DNA of 64,000 nucleotides from Ceriagrion tenellum (GCA_963169105.1 OY720634.1:150357584-150421583); one strand, 5' to 3'; positions 48,101 to 59,799 are shown, numbered from the stretch's first letter. The notes: a model not told the origin generated them from the letters alone. Program-made: numbers and translations.

Positions 48101-49860
48101 GAGGAAATAAATTAGCATTTGTAAAACAGTGGTGATAAAGTGTAATGATATTGAATGAAGTGTGCCTAGGTATGGAAGAATAATTTGGCTGTGTTGATAC
48201 AAACCATCCACACCCTGGAGCTGTGTCTGACATTTGTGTTGCTTTCATTTCAAATGGGCACCTTTGTATATTTACTTGTATTGTTGTGTGGTTGCAATGA
48301 GTTATGGCACCCTCAAACTTGTTGTATATTGCATTTGTATATTGATATGATGACGATCATGTTGCTTTTGTGAGAGATTTTTATGATATTTATAAAAAAA
48401 GTACTTTAAGGAAACATTGCCAATAGCCAGGCATTTTTGGCATAACTGTGTTTTCTAGTCTCCAACGCTGACTTTAATAAAGTTAAATCGAACATTGAAG
48501 AATTCTCTTCTCGCCATCTCCAAAAATTCTTGTGCTCACTGGAGTTTCTTTTCGGGGAAGTGCAAAGCATTTGATGTATTGACAAGTATGTAGGATAAAG
48601 TGAGTGAGTTTCGAGCCTGGAGATTGAAATGCACCAAGGATGTATCGCCTGCATGTGTGCTTGTACCACCGTAAGGGGTGCAAAGGTGAGAGTGAAGGTG
48701 CGATGGGGTGATTGTTTGGTGACTACTATCAGCGAGAGGGCTGTGCTTCCCATCAAGAGTGAGCTAGCCACAACTTCAAGTGAGAGGCGCTACATATCCA
48801 ATAATAATAATATTGTATGGCTCCATCAGTAATAATGATAACCTTGCTTTATGTGTGTGCTGTTTTGTATTTTGTTGAAGTACCTATTTACGTCAAGTGA
48901 AGTTTGATACTGCTTTGCTGCTGCAGAAGGAAACAACCCCTTTTAAGTAATTATTGTCATTCTTGGGAGAAGAATGTTGTGGTGCAAAAATACCTAGTCT
49001 AATACTCACAGTTACTCTGAATATATTTTACAGTGATGTAATGGTGGTGTAGTGACTTCATTGTTAATGTATTTAATCAGCTGGTTTTTGTATTCAGAAT
49101 TGCATTCTTATCTTTTGTAATTGTGTTCATAATGCTTATTATAGTAAACTTAAATTGTTATCCCCATAAGTGTATTTATTCATGTTGTAGCTCAAGTATG
49201 ATGGATAGCTAGATGAAGTAAATTTTAACACTTTTGAAAAAAATGACTGGTTGAATTTAATATGATTTCAATGAGCTTTGTGCTTTGCCATCCAACTTCT
49301 AGAACTGATGATTGAGACTCATTGTTAGGTCATCCATTCCCCTTATAATCTTTATTACCCATTATTCATTGCTAGGTATGGAGTATTGGATGAAACAGCT
49401 GTTTGAACTGGTCCTCTGGGAGTAAAATACTGCATGCCACCCCAGAGTTTAATGCCCTTAAATTGTGGTTGCGAATCCCTCATTTCAGTTGAGTAAGTAT
49501 TAATCCCTTTCCTGACGTGACCGAGTTAACTTTTGTAGTTCCCTACTTCATTGCTAGATTTCCATAGTGGTGTGATGTTAGACACATCTGGCAAATTTGT
49601 CTTCTAAGTGATCTCGAGATTGCCAGAGGTAGCAGAAACAGAAATTTCCATTTGTTTTCTTTTGAGCGCAGTGCATAAATATCATTGTACTAATATTTAG
49701 TACCTGGATTAGTACCATGGTGAAAATTTCAAGGAATATTTACTTCGTAAATTCCTCGTAATGAATCTTCTACATGGACTAGGACAGCATTACAGATATT
49801 TTAAGATGTGTATCACTTCTTTAGTATGTACATTCTTTTTTTCATTTTTGTCTGAGGTCA
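42176..49860 (+). other. SOCS 3' UTR (length uncertain) and intergenic DNA
   Basis: AT-rich sequence without coding signal follows the SOCS stop. AATAAA hexamers at 44185-44190 and 46054-46059 are possible mRNA ends; sequence alone does not decide between them, and the lack of recognisable transposons from 42.2 to about 49.8 kb fits a long 3' UTR. A GT-rich stretch occurs at 42837-42862. I see no other gene. Confidence 0.55.
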
Positions 49861-49879
49861 TCTCGCGACTGCGAGGGGT

Positions 49880-49965
49880 GGTCCCATGTGTAGACCAGTG
49901 GTAGCGTGTTTGGTTCTGGTTCAAAGGGTTGCCGGTTTGTGACCAAGTGATGTTCAAAAAATTTT
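49880..49965 (+). mobile_element. possible tRNA-like SINE head
   Basis: AGACCAGTGGTAGCGTGTTT resembles a tRNA A box and GGTTTGTGACC a weak B box about 30 nt later. It precedes an RTE-like fragment and could instead be part of that element's leader. Confidence 0.3.
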
Positions 49966-50089
49966 CATGGTTGGCAGTAATCAACTTTTGCATGTTAACT
50001 GAACTGACCCCAGTACTAAGATGTGGCAGTCTTGGCAAAAGACATTGATAGTGCAAATCAAGAAGATCAGACTGGTGTCAACAGCCACT

Positions 50090-50583
50090 GCTTTAGTGGA
50101 GAATGAAGTTCACAGAATCAGTGGGGGGTACTGCGATATGGAAGGCAACGGTAAATCTCCACTTAAGTCTCCCTAGAAGATGCAGCTCAGCATTCTAACT
50201 ATATGTGACATGATGGCATTCCTCTTGGTAAAATATTCCAGGTGTAAAATAGTCCCTCGATCAGATCTCCAGGTGGAGACTACTGGGATCAGTCAAGAAG
50301 GACAACTTCAGGATAGGGACATGGAGCATAAGATCTTTAAGAGGTGAGTGAGAAGCTTGGGAGCGTGAAGATGGAGAGGCAAGGGGTGAATATACTGGGA
50401 GTCAACAAGATGGTAAGTCGTGGGCAGACGACCACTGGTGCGATGGATATTGAGTGATATATTCAGGAGACGACTGGAGGATTGCAGGTGTAGGCATCAT
50501 ACTGAAGAAAGAATGGGGCCGGAAAGTGGAGTCAGTCTGGCAGTACAGTGAGAGAATTTGCATACAATTGAATATGCAAAACA
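50090..50583 (+). mobile_element. RTE-like LINE 5' fragment (endonuclease start)
   Basis: From 50304 the + strand reads NFRIGTWSIRSLR, the start of an RTE-clade endonuclease (family wording GTWNVRSL). It continues in pieces through ILGVNKM, then, after frameshifts, DDWRIAGVGIILKKEWGRKV and SERICIQLNM (family GVGIIL and DRI). The preceding 200 bp (GGCAACGGTAAATCTCCACT and onward) resemble the leader of such elements. The catalytic and reverse transcriptase parts are missing. Confidence 0.8.
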
Positions 50584-50584
50584 A

Positions 50585-50992
50585 TGTGCGCGGAAAGAAC
50601 GAGTTTTTGTACATATCTGTTAGATAATGTATTTCTCTTATTTTGACGCTTCTGTCAGACCTAGAAATGTAGTAAGGCGTCAAGATAATATTCTCTGTGT
50701 CGCTCTTTAATACACCGGTTCCGAATTTCTCAAGCAACCTAGGCTTAGCGTGTAGCCTCCGAGTCTCTACGGTCTCCCATCTTACTCCCTATAACAGTTA
50801 TGTGCCACTGTATGTTCGCTCGTAGCTTTTCACTCGTAGCTCGCTCATTTCTCGGTAGATAACTGTAACGTCTGCAAATAATCTTATTTACTGCTAACTC
50901 GAGAACTTAGGTCATTAATATAAATAATTGCTAAAAGAGGGCCGATGACGTTTCCTTGAGGAACACCGGATGTTACTTCGACCATATCAGAG
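50585..50992 (-). mobile_element. CR1/Jockey-like LINE fragment with internal deletion
   Basis: The - strand matches the LINE copy at 55.5-56.3 kb in two blocks. 50585-50826 covers the end of the coding region and part of the 3' UTR; 50840-50992 covers the reverse transcriptase part with the ADD region and SSDMVEVTSG. About 400 bp present between these blocks in the larger copy are absent here. Confidence 0.8.
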
Positions 50993-51239
50993 CCTGGGTT
51001 TTTTCTTGGGTCTTCTTGATTCAGGGCAGCGATTTGAAAATGGGCCCAAGAAAATTAGTTTCAAATTCTATAGAGTTGCGATGTTTACATTTTGTTGAAT
51101 TACGCTAGAGTTTCCGGGTGATAGGAGGATGGTATTTTAACCCCGCCCTATATCTTTAAATGTAAGAGCTAATGGAAGAGACTAAATAATTTGTCTGAAG
51201 TTATGCGTACAAATATTAAATCAACCTCAACTCCATAAT

Positions 51240-51760
51240 TCATTGCAATATAAAACAAAACAAATCGCTAAGACATACCATTAACATAAATTATCCTTTC
51301 GTTCCATCTCTCTTCCATTTCCTTTATTCTCTTCCCATCTGTTTTCGTGGTCTGTCCCATACACCGAACACCCCCGTGTATAGGTGGCAATGGGCCGGAT
51401 GAACGGGAGTTAGACATTTCACGCTCATGTTGGTTTCATCCTGCACATTTTTCAACTCGACATTTGTATCGGACTACCTTATATGAACCATATACAAGTA
51501 TATGCAGAAGAAAGTGAAGCAAAACGCTGAGAATCTCCTTCAGCATAAATTATCCTTCTGTCCTATCTCTCTTCCTTTATCGTGTTCCCATTTATTTTCA
51601 TAATTTCTGCTCCATTTCATAGTCCCAATACCGCCTCCTCCTTGCATAAGTGCCAGATAGTCGGTTGGAGGAGAGTTAGAAATATCATGTTCGCGTTGTT
51701 TTCGTCCTGCTCATTTTTCAATGCGACATCGGTATCGAGATACCTTTCGCTCTTTATTTT
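51240..51760 (+). repeat. diverged tandem duplication, period about 260 bp
   Basis: CATAAATTATCCTTTCGT at 51285 recurs as CATAAATTATCCTTCTGT at 51544, and TTTTTCAACTCGACATTTGT near 51449 recurs as TTTTTCAATGCGACATCGGT near 51715. Intervening text such as ATCTCTCTTCC, GAGTTAGA and CATGTT also recurs in order. The two units are therefore an old tandem duplication of unknown nature. Confidence 0.75.
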
Positions 51761-52419
51761 CAAATTTCGGCCAGACCGTTACCGTCTCTCGTCTCCTCGC
51801 AAGGTAGAAACTTCGTCAAACCTTCCAAAATAATATGGAACCGAGGCCGTGGCCATATGACTTGAGTATGCCAGGAGATGGTCGTGCGATCAGCCCAGGA
51901 GAGTGACGCAGGACCACCTGAGCATATCCTCAAGGGCATTAGTTCATTCAAGCTTCGCGCGAAGTTCGTCGCTCGATAAGACTTCACTAGTGCGATGACC
52001 TGGTGATGAGAAGATCGACGTGTATTAATGATGAGGCATTTGCTATGTGTAGTGAGTATGTTGCTTTCTAGTTTCAGATGTTTCAACTTATTTAGCACAA
52101 TATCCGTGCGAAACCACGATTCGCTCACAGGAATTCCTTATATTCAAAGAAAAGGTTTACGCAGTTTCCCGCCATCATCAATGTCTAGTAGTGTGTGTGC
52201 TACGGTGTTCGCGGAACGAAGTGTCTTTATATTTAAGTGTGTTCGTGTAATGTTCTGAGTGCGCCCAACAGTTACGAATGATGTGCAAAATTCCAAGGGT
52301 TGCGGCAAACTTCACTGCTCCTGGGCTTCTTTCGCGCGACGTTAGACTGCATAATCCCTTGTTTTCCGCCTCAAGGTACAGTGGCAGTGTAGTCCGGAGT
52401 GATTGAAAATCGACAAATA

Positions 52420-52446
52420 ATGGATGGCATATCATATAAATTTCAG
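52420..52446 (+). CDS. possible first coding exon of an unidentified gene
   Basis: An ATG at 52420 opens MDGISYKFQ and is followed at 52447 by GTATGT, a strong donor, in phase 0. An in-frame TAG at 52390 lies just upstream, so the Met would be the true start. The preceding 600 bp are richer in CpG than their surroundings, as for a 5' UTR or promoter. No second exon was recognised before the window ends, and I do not recognise the nine residues. Low confidence; the downstream 11.5 kb would be a first intron. Confidence 0.3.
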
Positions 52447-54924
52447 GTATGTAATTATGCTAACCAGTGATTGCTATGCCTGCAGGGAGTACCTTGTTTT
52501 ATCTAGCTCTATTGTTGAGAATCAGGATGACATTGGTAATAGAAATAAGTCGTAAACTTAAGTCCATGATTACATTTCACTTTTGGTGCAGGTGGACAAT
52601 AAGTTTAACGAAATAAACGTTTTGAGAAACGAAGGTACTTCAACTATTCGGGTGTTCAAAACGCTGCTTCCGCTGAAAACACTTTCTCCCTCCACATTGA
52701 TCTGTTAAGTCCCGCTGAGAACGCAGAAGAATTTGTTTATAGCAGAAACAACCCATGCAGTGAGCACCATAATAAATGCTAGTCATTATTTGAAAACCGC
52801 GGAAACCTACGATTGAATAACTGAGAAATATTTTGGTGGACTTCTCTGTCACTCGGCATTTTTTGTGTATCTGTATCTCTGTCGGTCTATTTAGTGCATG
52901 TTATCAATCTGAGGGGAGTTATGAATTCTTGTATATTTCCCAGTCCTGTTGTATCAATTATGATGCTCTTCTTCAGTGGATTACTCTGCCTCTCAGTCGA
53001 AGTACTGGCCACTGACTGCGCGCGATGATAAGGTATTCATAGTATAAAGTTTTTCAGATTATTTTCACTGGTTTTCAAAGTTCAACTGACGTAGCGACGG
53101 AGTAAAATATTAGCCTCCGAGAGAACCCCAAACTCGAGTGATCTCAAGTATTCTGCTAATCAGAGCCTTACGTAAAACCTCATAATATCTAGCCTCTTCA
53201 GTTTAGTGTTGCTAGTGACTGTTTAACATTTTCTATTCCATTGATTTTAAAAGCGTGTTGCCTTCGTCTGCATTTGTGATCCAAATCTTTCTGGCACAAA
53301 AATCATAAATGCATGCTCGAAATGTAACTGAAGAAAGATAATCGATTCTCTTTAACTTCTTAGCAGGTGATCTAAATTATTACTCGGAGTAATACCAGTC
53401 CAGTCTATTTGTTTGAAAGCTAGTGTTGACTAGTATTTTTATTATATTCCTTTAAATGTCGGCTTATAATTATCTTAATGTTCCCACTACATAAATTACT
53501 GCATTCAACAAGTTATTACATGAGTGCAACAGCGAAGAAATATCTTCTCAATGCTCGCGTTCAAACGATGGATACACCATATTAGTGGTAGATGCACAGG
53601 CAGAAGAGATAAAATTAACGATTTTTTATGCTGCTGAAAGATTAGCACGATCATTAACACTTTCCTTCAATGAATATTTAGCACATTTGAGAATTTTATT
53701 GGAATATTCCAAATGTTATTTTGAAAGGTTCTCTCTTCTGATTATTCCACGAGAGTCAATTTATCATCCTTACAATCAAAAGCTACCATTTAATTCCTCA
53801 AGTTATCTTTTTATTCTTAACACCATCCAAGCTTACATCGTCTTGGCACTTCCATTTCCTTCAGAATGTACTTGTAAATGTGTGACTCTGGCATTATTTA
53901 GTCCTTTGTAAAGTATATAACGTCTGCTTGGAATAAAAAGCACTGGATTGACAGTAAAAATCTCTATTTTATCATGTGAAAAAAGTGCGATTACCCTGAC
54001 ATCAGAACAAGCATTTAACCTTAAGGTAGGAAAAAGTCCGAGTTAATGCACTATATAACAAATATTTCTTATATTTGTTTCGCTCTTCATTCGTCAATCA
54101 TGACACGCACGGTACAATTTATTTGTGAGTATGTTGGATGAATAGCTAATTAAAGTCTTGCACAAGGCTTCCTTAGATTTTGCATCCCTATTTTAAAATA
54201 ATAATTCACTCGAATGGTTTCGGAATTACTTCTCTCATAATATCCTTTCAGGACAACTTTTGTTTCCTACCTCGTAGAATATTGACAAGGGTTCGAGTCC
54301 TACCTAGGTTACACTACTCAGAACATAGGTATTTGCGGTGCTATGGATTTGTGTGAAAGATTAAGAATTATTAAAAGCTTATTAAAAAGGGCTAAAATAT
54401 ATAAAAACGGATGACGATGACTAATCGGGTGTTCAAGCCAGAATTCATCGGAGCTAGGGTTTATATGCGGCGAACGTGTGATTAATTTTGACGAGAGCGA
54501 ACCTATGCACAGCTGTTACACAAACGCAGTGTATGTTCAGGGGTAGAGCATTACATCCAATCTTTAGAGTAATTTCGTATTTGCAGGTAGTTTCATAATT
54601 CATGTCGGGGGTGCGAATAGTAATGAGCGGGGGACGACTTTACACCCTAGTTAGACGCCAAACGCCACTGTAAATATACCGGAACTTTTCCTCCTATTGA
54701 ATCATTCTTTCATCCAAATCTGCCAGAATATCATGGGTTACTTCATCATGACCTCCCATTCCACAGGTCTTCTCTTAAAATAATAGTTTATCCTGTTGAA
54801 GATTTTGGAATATTTTCTTTAAATCCAAGGATAATGTGTACATACACTCGGATATACGATATTTTGAAAAACGTATCAATTGGTAGAAATGTCCAAATTT
54901 GGTTTTTCATGTTCAGGAATCAAA
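52447..54924. other. unannotated stretch
   Basis: AT-rich sequence. I see no supported gene, RNA or transposon. The open frame at 53585-53911 has no family likeness and a composition like that of its surroundings. Confidence 0.5.
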
Positions 54925-55061
54925 AAACTTTGTAAGTTTTATTCAGAATATTTATTGTACGACCGGTTTGGTCGAATAGTCGACATCATTATGGCCTGGT
55001 GATGTCGACTATTCGACGAAACCGGTCGTACAATAAATATTGAGTAAAACTTACAAAGTTT
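54925..55061. repeat. 137-bp near-perfect palindrome with hammerhead-like cores
   Basis: Arms 54925-54988 and 55000-55061 are inverted copies with two mismatches and one 2-nt gap; the centre is TTATGGCCTGG. The + strand right arm contains CTGGTGA (54996-55002), one T, the hairpin GTCGA/TCGAC (loop CTAT), GAAA (55018-55021) and CCGGTC, followed by GTACAATAAA. This is the layout of a hammerhead ribozyme core with A6 changed to G and one extra base before the stem. The left arm carries a second, further decayed copy in reverse. It is probably a Penelope-like terminal region in inverted duplicate. Confidence 0.8.
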
Positions 55062-56343
55062 GTTAATTACTGAAAATGGAAAAGTTTTACAAAGTTAAGG
55101 CTGAAACTATTGAATTTGGTATTTCATGGTGGAAATAACGGATGTATACCAGTTTCCAACATTTCCTGAAGCAAGAAAAAGGTTGTTAGCTATTTCTCAG
55201 GTGTTTTTAGTTTATTACCTCCAATTGTTGACTAACACATAGAAACAGTGCGACGCGGAGAATTAGCTCATCGAGCACTTTAAGCAGTTATCTCGTCCCG
55301 ACCAGGGGATGAGAAACCTTTACTTCTACATCTACATAATACACCGCGAGCCGCCGCATGGGGGTGTGGCAGGTGATGTTAGGTCACCAGCCGTGTGAAG
55401 GTGTAAGTTTTTTCTTGGAGATGAAATGGTGACATGTATTATAGGAGGGTATATATTGGAAATAAATTTTATTGTGGTCGCTTACTGTTAGCGGAAAGAA
55501 CAGGTTTTTGTACGTATATGTTCGGCAGTGTATCCCTCTTATTTTATCGCATCAGTGGGACCTAGAGATATAGTGAGAAGTCACGATAATATTCTTTACG
55601 TGGCTCTGAAAAAAATCAGCTCTGAATTTATCAAACAAACTAAGCCTAGCGTGTAGCCTCTGAGGCTCTATGAACTCCAACCTTAATCCCGCTAAAAGCT
55701 GTGAGACTCTATTTGTACGCTCGTAGCAGTTTTTCACGAAGCGCGCTGCTTTCCTTTGTACTTTATTAATTTTTTTGGTTAAATCTATTTGACCAGGGTC
55801 TCAAATGCTTGCGGCGTATTCGATGTGTGGCCTCATCAGAGCGAAGAAGCATCTCTCTTTTACTTTTTCATCCGAGGACCTTCCTATTATACGTTTAACA
55901 AAACCTAGTTTCTTTAATGCTGCGCCACATATGTTCTTTATGTGTAATCCCCAAGATATGTCAGGTGTTAAGACAATTCCAAGATATTTGACAGTATCTG
56001 AAATGTTATGTTTACTCCACCCTCAGTATAGGCATGGCATTTTTGTGATGAATTTCGCAGGAAGTGAACTGTGGTGCATTCGCTGATATTTATTCTAACC
56101 CCCACTTCTGGCACCACGAATGAACCTTGTTAAGGTCAGATGACAGAGCTTCAAAGTCTGCGTCTTCGCTCATTTCTCGGTAGATAACTGTATCGTCTAT
56201 AAATAATCTTAATTTACTGCTACTCTAGAACTTAGGTCATTAATATAAATAAGGAATAAAAAAGGGCCGTTGACACTTCCTTGAGGATTGCCGGATGTGA
56301 CTTCGACCATATCAGAGCTAAAACCATCAATAACTACTTTTTG

Positions 56344-57031
56344 GAAAGCAATCACAAAGATGGGGTGAGCTCTTCCGGCTAGAAAATTAAAATAAAACAA
56401 AGAAAGTCTCAAAAAGCCGTGATCATTTGGCACCCTTCGTCAGCAAACGCCAAACTTACTGTGTTGGTGTACTGGGAAACCACAGCAGCGACCAACCACA
56501 GCCTCTCCACCAAGAATACCCCCCGTGATGGTTTACGGGAATGTTACTTCCTCGCCAGGGACCGAACGCAGACGCACACACACAACCCAAATAGGATCCT
56601 TTGCAAGGGCCAATGGGACCCCGCCAAGGATGTTTGGGTTATAACCTGGGATCCTTCGCAGGGCTAATGAGACCGCTAAGGATGCCCGGTTATTTACGCA
56701 AGCACACAAAATCACTCACTCACACACACAAATGGGCCCAACTTCTGGGAGAATCAGCTCCAAAAGAGCGTGGTCAAATCTACACAACAGAAACGGACGA
56801 GGGTGGGGGTCGAATACGCGTATTTCGGCTACAAAGTAGCCGTCTTCAGCGAACCGAAGGTAACGCGTCACTTCAACGCAAGGTTGAAGTGAGGAAGGGT
56901 CAAGACATCCAAATTTTAAATAAAGGTAAACTGAGGAAGAGAGAGGTCGATAAACAATACACGAATGGAAACAACCAAAGAAAATGATTGGGGAAAGGGG
57001 GAAACGGAGGGGGGAGGTGTAAAAGTGTGTG
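56344..57031 (-). mobile_element. 688-bp insertion with 12-bp target duplication, Penelope-like
   Basis: AACTACTTTTTG occurs at 56332-56343 and again at 57032-57043; uninterrupted LINE sequence near 29185 has it once, so the 688 bp between were inserted. On the - strand the element contains CTGAAGA (56843-56849), one C, the stem GGCTAC/GTAGCC with loop TTT (56827-56841), GAAA (56823-56826) and the palindrome ATACGCGTAT. The same box-hairpin-GAAA layout follows the Penelope GIY-YIG frame at 0.9 kb. No coding domain is recognisable; the open frame at 56601-56987 is not family-like. It is probably a non-autonomous Penelope-like element. Confidence 0.65.
56823..56849 (-). ncRNA. hammerhead-like motif
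   Basis: CTGAAGA fits the hammerhead box CUGANGA exactly. It is followed by one base, a 6-bp stem with a 3-nt loop, and GAAA; a palindromic ATACGCGTAT could act as stem III between two molecules, followed by T as the cleavage-site base. One base more than canonical lies between box and stem. Confidence 0.45.
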
Positions 57032-59386
57032 AACTACTTTTTGTTTTCGATCACTGAGTACGTCACTTAACCAAGTCACTATCTTTCTATTAACTCCGCA
57101 TGATTACAATTAATATATGACTTTTTGTGAGGAACCTTGTCGAATGTCTTCTTGAAATCAAGGAATATCGCGTCGACTTGCTTAATCGATTCACCTGATT
57201 TTAGAGTATCTTTAAAGATGAGCACAAGTTGTGTTTCGCAGAACCAACCCTTACGGAAGCTGTGCTGACTGCTATGTAAGAAGTTACGATTATCCAGGAA
57301 TGTCATAATATTACCAACGACAATGTGTTCGAGAATCTTGCATAAAGGTGATGTTAGCGATATAGGCCGGTAATTTCCTGTGTCACTTTGAATTCCTTTT
57401 TTGAATATCGGAGTGACGTTGGCTATTTTCCAGTCTTGGGCCAACTTGCCTTCGGGTAATGATTTTTTAAATATATAATTTCTAAGAATGGTGCAATCTG
57501 TGGCGCTAACTCCTTCAGCATGCGTGTAGGTATTCCTTCTGGACCTGGGGAATTGTTACTTTTAATCTAACGCAGTTGTTTAACTATTCCATCACGTTGA
57601 ATTTTGATGTCAGCCATCGGCTCGTGAAAGTCAAGAATGTCTAAATTGTGAATTTTATCATTCTTATTGAATATACTTTCCAAGTAGTGGTTTGATAAAT
57701 TGGCTTGGTCGATATTGTTGGTGACCACTTTGCCGTTCGTATCCAGTAAAGACTCTACTGTCGAAGATTAGTCCTGCAGCTCTAAGAATTCACCGAGAAT
57801 TTTTTTCTTGAAGTTTCGCGGAGTAGCACGCATTATTTTCTTCGTTTTTGAATGTAGAACAACGTATATTTCTCTCGCCGCAAGATCCATTGTTTTGTTA
57901 CTTAATAGAATTTTTATATAGATTGTGTAATTGCCTTTGTATCCTGAGCTCCCGCCTTACTTCATGGTTATACCAACGAGGTTCTTTAATCTCCCGTTTG
58001 AATTTTTATGGAATATACTCATCGATTCCATTATGTAGTATTTCCAAAAAATATCTCCATGACACTTCGGTGATCTCGTTTTTCATTTTGGCAACGAATT
58101 TCGTGAATGAAGCTTCTAAAAACTCTCCGAATTTTACGTAATCGCATTTTTCAATTAAGTAGACTTTACATTTGGGTTTTACAGTTGAATCTACTGTTGT
58201 TTTCAAAGGCGTAAAAAGTACTTTATGACCACTTATGCCTTCGAGGATATCGACGTGTTTAACCATTGTAGTGTGACTAACAGCTAAAGGTCTAGTATTG
58301 TATTACCTCTCTTAGGTTCGTTTACTATTTGAGTAAGAGAGTGGTGTGAAAGTGTATTTAGTAAGGCCTCGCTTATATCACGCTTCCCTGAACTGGTTCG
58401 ACGCTATTGGCATTCCAAGTTATAGCCGGGAGGTGGAAATCCCCACCGATAATTATCACGCTTTTGTTATCTTTCGAGGTAAATGATGTTAATTGAGTTT
58501 CAAATTAGTACAAAACGTCGATTTTGGAATCTGGCGACCTGTAAAATGAGCATGTATGCATATTTCTTTTGATTTGTTGCTTAATGGTACACCAAACGCT
58601 CTCTACTCCAATGTCGTCTATTATGTGTGCGGTTCTATTCAAATAGGATTTAACTGCTAAAAATACTCGGCCGCCAGTCCTCTCTGGTCGATCACGTCAT
58701 TAGATTTTATATTCTGTCAGAAAAACTTCGCTATCGTTAATATCTTCTGCAACCCAGCTCTCTGTTCCAATTACTGTCTGCATTTCAAATGTATGCTCAA
58801 CTTCGGAACGTTTGCACTGTACGCTGCGGAAATTTATTATTACTAAATTTATACCGCATTTAGCTTGAATGTCGGTTCGAGCTTTTCGGTAATTCTGTAT
58901 GCTATCTTTTTGATGTACTTAAATCTGATTGTGTATACATCCTACCGCAATCTATAGTTTTTATAACAATATTTATTAATACAATAAATCTTCATTTTGG
59001 AAATCTCTACGGTACGGAAAAAACTGCCAGGGCTAGATATAATTTCATTCAGATGCACACGCAATTTACCGAGTACCAGCATGATGCTTACTGGTTCAAA
59101 TAATTCCCACTTTTAAAAATACAATTAATAAGAAGTTATCGATATTCAAGTATATCACACAATCATTGAGCGTTATAAGAAAGTGACTTCTCCCAAATTC
59201 CTAAAAAACGTTCCTCTTAATGAGGGTGCTCCAGATTTGATCTTCGTCCTCACCATCCTCGCTCACAAATCATTTGTTTCCGGGATTCCAACAATGACGT
59301 GCTATTAAAAGGTGTTGTTTCTACAGTAGTATGGAGCATTTTCTCTGTAATCTACACCTCATGGCTGAGTAATTTATCCTACATGT

Positions 59387-59790
59387 AGCTATTCTACTTT
59401 CAAATAACTATTCAGAAACAAGAAGTCGTAAACCGTCCGCATGGGTTATACTTATACGATATTTCTTCGTGCATCTTGGATTTAAAGACGCATGATATAA
59501 GTAATGGAACGAATTAAGAGGAGTTATACGCACATTAAATTTACGCAAAATACATCTAAATACTACCCTGGGAGCCGCCTACCACCACAACACCGAATGA
59601 CTTTTTCTAGATGTATCAATTCCACTTTCAAATAGATATTCAGAAAAAAAACCTCTTTAACTGTCAGCATGGGTTATATTGGATAATTTCCCGTGAATCT
59701 TAGACATAAAGACACATCATATCAGAAAGTAAACGAAGTTAGACGAGTTATTCGAACATTTAATTTACACAAAATACTTGAATTATTCAG
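59387..59790 (+). repeat. diverged tandem duplication, period 228 bp
   Basis: CTACTTTCAAATAACTATTC at 59394 recurs as CCACTTTCAAATAGATATTC at 59622. Further pairs appear in the same order and spacing: GCATGGGTTATA, TTAAAGACGCATGATAT versus ATAAAGACACATCATAT, and ACATTAAATTTACGCAAAAT versus ACATTTAATTTACACAAAAT. Identity is roughly 70-75 percent by eye. No coding or transposon signature was recognised. Confidence 0.85.
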
Positions 59791-59799
59791 ATGGATAAT

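Larger units (their letters stand above)
55326..58880 (-). mobile_element. CR1/Jockey-like LINE, near full length, interrupted
   Basis: The largest copy of the window's main LINE family. On the - strand from 58880 downward it encodes an endonuclease (VIGTESW, DRPERTGGRVFLAVKS, GVESVWCTIK, IIIGGDFHLP). A linker follows (58266-58006), then reverse transcriptase (WKIANVTPIFKKG, NYRPISLTSPLCKILEHIV, VDAIFLDFKKTFDKVPHKK, SSDMVEVTSGNPQGSV), and finally a 3' UTR ending near 55326 with TACATCTACATAATAC (reverse strand tail GATGTAG). Stops and frameshifts show it is inactive. A 688-bp insertion splits it at 56344-57031. The start upstream of the endonuclease (ORF1) is not recognised. Confidence 0.9.

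Noticed and set aside
53585..53911. 108-residue + strand frame
   Set aside because: No motif, no promoter or splice support, and a composition matching AT-rich non-coding sequence.
56601..56987. 128-residue frame inside the 688-bp insertion
   Set aside because: No domain likeness; it overlaps the structured motif region and is likely a chance frame in GC-richer DNA.
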